Assembly: GCA_947490845.1 (NCBI GenBank)
Contig: CANLHI010000002.1
Span: 23,958 to 87,957 of the forward strand
Direction: 5' to 3'
Length of the DNA: 64,000 nt
Source of the DNA: Actinomycetota bacterium
Lineage (GTDB): Bacteria; Actinomycetota; Actinomycetes; Nanopelagicales; Nanopelagicaceae
Made by a program: the position numbers and the translations under genes
Shown: positions 61,041 to 64,000 of the stretch, piece after piece
How positions within the stretch are numbered: position 1 is the stretch's first letter
Layout of the letters: the number at the start of each line of letters is the position of its first letter
Notes under the pieces: generated by a model
What the model was told of the DNA's origin: nothing
The model's input: only the letters and a program-made list of their open reading frames with translations
Databases searched by the model: none

Positions 61041-61493
61041 ATGAAAAGAATTGTTAGCGCACTTGGGATGGCCGTAGTTTTATCGATAGTTGTTGCACCG
61101 GTTTCATCTGCAGCCGTTAAAGCGGGGGATGCGTGCAAGAAGGTTGGGCAGACAAGTGTGGCTGGTGGGTTTAAGTACACGTGTGTGAAAAAAGGTAGCA
61201 AGATGGTTTGGGGAAAGGGTGTTGCGGTTAAGGCCGCTACAGCTAAACCTGCTGGTGCTGGATACACCTTGGAAAAGGTTAAGGCCAATGCAAGTGCGGC
61301 TAGTTGTTGGACTGTGATTAAGGGAAATGTTTATGACTTAACAAAGTGGATTCGATCGCATCCCGGTGGGGAAAGTGCGATCATCTCTTTGTGCGGGGTA
61401 GATGGCAGCGCCTCATTTGCATCCCAGCATGAGGGTAAGTCAAAGCCTGAGTCGCGTTTGGCAGGATATTTGTTGGGGCCGCTAACTAAGTAG
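61041..61493 (+). CDS. Exported cytochrome b5-like heme protein with N-terminal cysteine module
   Basis: 150 residues: a signal peptide (VVLSIVVAPVSSAAV), an N-terminal module (ACKKVGQTSVAGGFKYTCVK followed by KMVWGKGVAV) and a C-terminal cytochrome b5 domain (WTVIKGNVYDLTKWI, heme ligand in SHPGGE; second His in FASQHEGK). It probably carries heme b outside the membrane. The first module recurs in the Rieske-like protein at 62703. A single b5 domain with an extra Cys pair (Cys in ASCWTV and SLCGVD) is unusual. Confidence 0.85.
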   Translation: MKRIVSALGMAVVLSIVVAPVSSAAVKAGDACKKVGQTSVAGGFKYTCVKKGSKMVWGKGVAVKAATAKPAGAGYTLEKVKANASAASCWTVIKGNVYDLTKWIRSHPGGESAIISLCGVDGSASFASQHEGKSKPESRLAGYLLGPLTK

Positions 61494-61547
61494 TTTTCCT
61501 TCACTGTCGGTGGGCAGGGATAGGTTTATTAGTGAGCGAAGGGTGGT

Positions 61548-61952
61548 TTGGCGATGTTCGAACTATTGGCGTTGACGGCAGTTATCTATTTATTTATCAA
61601 TCGCAAGAAGAAGGTACGCAAAGCGCGCGGGCTCGATGCTGAACTGCGCGAACTAGTTGAAAGCACCTATTACTCCGATGCGATGGCTGCTGAGATAAAG
61701 GGATATTTGTTATCTGTGGTGGGCGATGATCGAGATGGTGGGCAGAAGTTCTCTGATGCACGAATTGCGCAGGGGCAGGCGATTTTAGATCGGGCAGGTC
61801 CTGCAGCTTTTTATTGGATGACTGAGATTGCAACGCAGTTAGCAGTTTTATCTGCGGCCAAGATAAATGGCATGGGCACCAACGTGGAAGTAGAACTTGG
61901 TTCAGTTGGGGTTACACCGGATGCGGTTGTGCGCGTCGTCGTTCAAGGATAG
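61548..61952 (+). CDS. Hypothetical membrane-anchored protein
   Basis: 134 residues: one N-terminal transmembrane helix (FELLALTAVIYLFI) with a basic stop-transfer (NRKKKVRKARG), then a soluble acidic domain (ELRELVESTYYSDAMAAEIKGYL; VEVELGSVGVTPDAVVRVVV). No family recognised. TTG 61548 has AAGGGTGG just upstream; ATG 61554 is the alternative. Three bases before the UbiA gene, so co-transcribed. Confidence 0.65.
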   Translation: MAMFELLALTAVIYLFINRKKKVRKARGLDAELRELVESTYYSDAMAAEIKGYLLSVVGDDRDGGQKFSDARIAQGQAILDRAGPAAFYWMTEIATQLAVLSAAKINGMGTNVEVELGSVGVTPDAVVRVVVQG

Positions 61953-61955
61953 TTA

Positions 61956-62630
61956 TTGGCTGTGCCATATTCTTTAGGTATGACTAAATTACGCGGATTG
62001 CTTAAGGCATCGCACTTTGGGCCGACGCTTTTGGTTACAGCGATCTCTTGGTTCTTTGCCCGCTATTACTGGTGGGAAGGCCCGGCCTTTGTAATTGCCT
62101 TCGGTGTATTTACTGGTCAGCTAATTGTTGGCTGGAGTAATGATTTATATGACTATGCAGATGATTTAAAACATAGCCGCATAAAGAAGCCACTGGTTGC
62201 AGGCACCATCACATCTGGTTATCTAACTAATTGGCTGCGCTTTATGGTGCCGTTCTCTTTCATCGCAAACTTACTGGGCCCACTTGGCATTAAAGGTGGG
62301 CTGGTTTATATGTTTGGTATTTCAATGGGAGTTGCCTATAACTTCTACTTTAAATACAACATCTTTTCTTGGTTGCCATATGCGCTGGCCTTTGCCGCGC
62401 TGCCATCGTGTGTTGCGATATCAAAAGATATTAATCCGCCGGTTTGGATGTGGCTCGGGGGAGCGATCTTTGGAAGTGCGGCGCACTTTATAAATGTCAT
62501 AAAAGATATGGATCAAGATCGCGCCAGCGGCATTGGCGGTGCGCCACAGCGCCTCGGTAAGAGAAATTCCATCGTTGCTGCAGCGCTCTTGATCGCATTG
62601 GGGATTCTCGTTCTTATAATCACGATCTAG
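61956..62630 (+). CDS. UbiA-family prenyltransferase
   Basis: Integral membrane enzyme of 224 residues with about seven helices. The first Asp motif is NDLYDYADD (NDxxDxxxD) and the second is DMDQD in VIKDMDQDRASG, so both metal-diphosphate sites are present. UbiA enzymes prenylate quinones, heme (CtaB), chlorophyll or lipids; this one is short, and its acceptor is unclear. TTG start; ATG 61980 is an alternative. Between cytochrome b5-like and Rieske-like genes, a role in an envelope redox chain is possible. Confidence 0.82.
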   Translation: MAVPYSLGMTKLRGLLKASHFGPTLLVTAISWFFARYYWWEGPAFVIAFGVFTGQLIVGWSNDLYDYADDLKHSRIKKPLVAGTITSGYLTNWLRFMVPFSFIANLLGPLGIKGGLVYMFGISMGVAYNFYFKYNIFSWLPYALAFAALPSCVAISKDINPPVWMWLGGAIFGSAAHFINVIKDMDQDRASGIGGAPQRLGKRNSIVAAALLIALGILVLIITI

Positions 62631-62702
62631 GGGCAGGGTTCGTTAACCGGAAGTTCACTGCTTCAACGCGCGATTGGCGCATGGGGAAACTATCCTTCTG
62701 TC

Positions 62703-63308
62703 ATGTTTCTTCGCCGTAGAGATCTGATGGTTGGCCTATTTGGCGCTGCTATCTCATTTATTTCAGGTGCAGCGGTTGCTGCCGAGGTGCCAAAGTTAAA
62801 GTGCACACGCGTTGGACAAACTGTTATTTATCGCAATCAGAAATTTACCTGCGTTAAGAAAAGCGGCAAATTAGTTTGGGGCAAAGGGGTTCCTGTGCCG
62901 GTAAAGAGTGCGAGTCCGAAGCCTTCACCATCGGCTAGCCCAAGTGCCTCTGCGACGCCTTCTGCAACGCCTTCGGCGAGTGCGACTCCAACTAAGAGCC
63001 AAATCAAGTTAGCTAGTTCATCTGAGATTCCAAATGGCACGGTGAAGGTATTCCCAGGCGGTCGCACGACAGGGCTGGTTGCGGCCATTGTTTTGATTAG
63101 AGATAGTGCGGGGCTTCGCGCGCTAGCTGCTGAATGTCCGCATGCTGGTTATTTAGTTAAAGATAATGGGAGTGGTGAATTAATTTGCCAGGCGCATAAC
63201 TCACTCTTTAGCGCAAAGGATGGAGAAGTATTGCGTGGGCCAGCCTCTTATGGCTTAAGTCGTTATGTTGTTACTGAAACTGGCGGGGATATCTTCTTAA
63301 CTCTTTAA
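62703..63308 (+). CDS. Exported Rieske-type [2Fe-2S] protein with N-terminal cysteine module
   Basis: 201 residues: a possible Tat signal (FLRRRDLMVGLFGAAIS), the module KCTRVGQTVIYRNQKFTCVK followed by KLVWGKGVPV, a Ser/Pro/Ala linker (SASPSASATPSATPSASATP) and a C-terminal Rieske domain with ligands in ECPHAG (CxH) and ICQAHNS (CxxH). A Tat signal is usual for Rieske proteins exported with the cluster in place. The stop overlaps the convergent lexA gene by 4 bases. Confidence 0.87.
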   Translation: MFLRRRDLMVGLFGAAISFISGAAVAAEVPKLKCTRVGQTVIYRNQKFTCVKKSGKLVWGKGVPVPVKSASPKPSPSASPSASATPSATPSASATPTKSQIKLASSSEIPNGTVKVFPGGRTTGLVAAIVLIRDSAGLRALAAECPHAGYLVKDNGSGELICQAHNSLFSAKDGEVLRGPASYGLSRYVVTETGGDIFLTL

Positions 63309-63988
63309 CGAACGCTACGCATTACGGCAGTTACCTTGCCAAGGATCTCGCAGTTATCGCCATTGATTGGCGCGAATGCTGGGTTGGCAGGTAGTAACCA
63401 GATGTGGCCACCCTTGCGCTGGAAAGTCTTAACAGTTGCTTCGCCATCGATCATCGCAGCAACGATCTCGCCGTTGTTGCAATCTTTCTGTTCGCGAATA
63501 ACAACGTAATCACCATCGCAGATTGCGGCATCGATCATTGATTCACCGACAACTTGCAACATATATAGGTTGCCCTTGCCGACTAAAGTTTCGGGAAGAG
63601 CGAATGTTGATTCAACATTTTGCTCTGCTGTGATTGGACCGCCGGCTGCAATGCGGCCAACTAGTGGCACATTCTTTGTGGTTTCAATTTCGATTTCTGA
63701 TTTCTCACCTGGCATCAATACTTCAAGGACTCCGCCGCGAGTTGGGTGGGCGGTTATAAAGCCCTTTTCCTGCAAGATCTCGAGCTGATATTTAACAGAT
63801 GCGGGCGAGCTCAGGCCAGCGGAGGCTGCAATGGCGCGCATCGATGGGGGAAACCCCTGATCGTCCATGCTCGCCTTGATGACCTGCAGGATCTTGAGCT
63901 GGCGGGCGGTTAGGCCATGCTCGCCGGCGGCTGTATCGGGCAGTTCGGTGACCTTGGCACTTGACTTGGAGGCTGGTTTTTTGCTCAT
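63305..63988 (-). CDS. lexA: SOS repressor LexA
   Basis: LexA represses DNA-repair genes and self-cleaves with RecA. 227 residues: winged helix-turn-helix (about 25-90, TARQLKILQVIKAS; SMRAIAASAGLSSPASVKYQ), the cleavage site Ala115-Gly116 in GRIAAGGP, and the catalytic dyad Ser150 (VGESMID) and Lys187 (EATVKTF). An N-terminal basic extension of about 20 residues precedes the DNA-binding domain, as in many actinobacteria. Its promoter and any SOS box lie beyond the right edge. Confidence 0.96.
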   Translation of the reverse strand: MSKKPASKSSAKVTELPDTAAGEHGLTARQLKILQVIKASMDDQGFPPSMRAIAASAGLSSPASVKYQLEILQEKGFITAHPTRGGVLEVLMPGEKSEIEIETTKNVPLVGRIAAGGPITAEQNVESTFALPETLVGKGNLYMLQVVGESMIDAAICDGDYVVIREQKDCNNGEIVAAMIDGEATVKTFQRKGGHIWLLPANPAFAPINGDNCEILGKVTAVMRSVR

Positions 63989-64000
63989 GGATACAGGGTG

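Noticed and set aside
1-64000. CRISPR array, rRNA operon, IS element or prophage
   Set aside because: No regularly spaced repeats, rRNA-like segments, transposase, integrase or phage structural genes were seen on either strand.

Overview
The window is chromosomal DNA from a streamlined actinobacterium, most likely a freshwater Nanopelagicales (acI, Planktophila/Nanopelagicus-like) bacterium. The reasons are the actinobacterial gene order hemW-hrcA-dnaJ-rsmE-HIT-phoH-ybeY-CBS protein, the FAH-gltX pair, a mycoredoxin-like glutaredoxin, LexA, moderate GC that looks below 50%, very short intergenic gaps and many ATGA/TAATG stop-start overlaps. Assignment below the phylum is inference. No rRNA, integrase, transposase or CRISPR array was seen.

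Region 1 (1-11.9 kb) is housekeeping: lepA (cut by the left edge), hemW, a DoxX-like protein, a short hrcA, dnaJ, rsmE, HIT, phoH, ybeY, a CBS/DUF21 membrane protein, a cytidine-deaminase-like protein without catalytic residues, an FAH-family hydrolase and gltX. tRNA-Gln(CUG), tRNA-Glu(CUC) and a strong terminator hairpin follow. Region 2 (11.9-29.6 kb) holds an exported PhoX-like protein, then a seven-gene minus-strand operon in which a BMP-type nucleoside ABC transporter is joined to a methylthioadenosine/nucleoside phosphorylase, an amidohydrolase deaminase and an SDR. Next come two inositol-catabolism-type genes (iolD, mmsA/iolA), an alpha/beta hydrolase, DoxX and DCC proteins, a photolyase/cryptochrome-like FeS protein overlapping a tiny DUF2256 gene, and small unlisted proteins including a CDGSH-like 49-mer.

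Region 3 (29.6-46.0 kb) is the most striking part: about 17 genes for uptake and oxidation of a sugar, probably a 6-deoxyhexose such as L-rhamnose or L-fucose. It contains two SDRs, an MFS carrier, an L-rhamnonate-dehydratase-like enolase, an IclR regulator, two RhaM-like mutarotases, an SGNH esterase, an ABC importer (binding protein and two permeases, no ATPase), a Gfo/Idh/MocA oxidoreductase, a VOC protein, a second enolase-superfamily dehydratase, a 2-hydroxyacid dehydrogenase, a fuconolactonase-type amidohydrolase, an ABM-domain protein and an FAH hydrolase. Together these can cover every step of a non-phosphorylative diketo-hydrolase route to pyruvate and lactate without an aldolase. Two palindromes of the form TCCGC-N4/6-GCGGA are candidate IclR operators, and the importer leader carries a UUCG-loop terminator.

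Region 4 (46.0-58.8 kb) is accessory: hypothetical membrane and zinc-ribbon proteins, a PT-repeat/TPR exported protein, tRNA-Ser(CGA), a lipoprotein, a choice-of-anchor-I-like exported protein, a PD-(D/E)xK-like coiled-coil protein beside a TPR protein, a gene whose frame is open far upstream of any normal start codon, three linked unknown genes, and a type II restriction-modification pair (C5 methyltransferase and a candidate endonuclease, tail to tail). Region 5 (58.8-64 kb) holds a glutaredoxin, a sorbosone-dehydrogenase-like exported protein, and an exported redox cluster (cytochrome b5-like and Rieske-like proteins sharing one N-terminal cysteine module, with a UbiA-family enzyme), ending with lexA on the minus strand.
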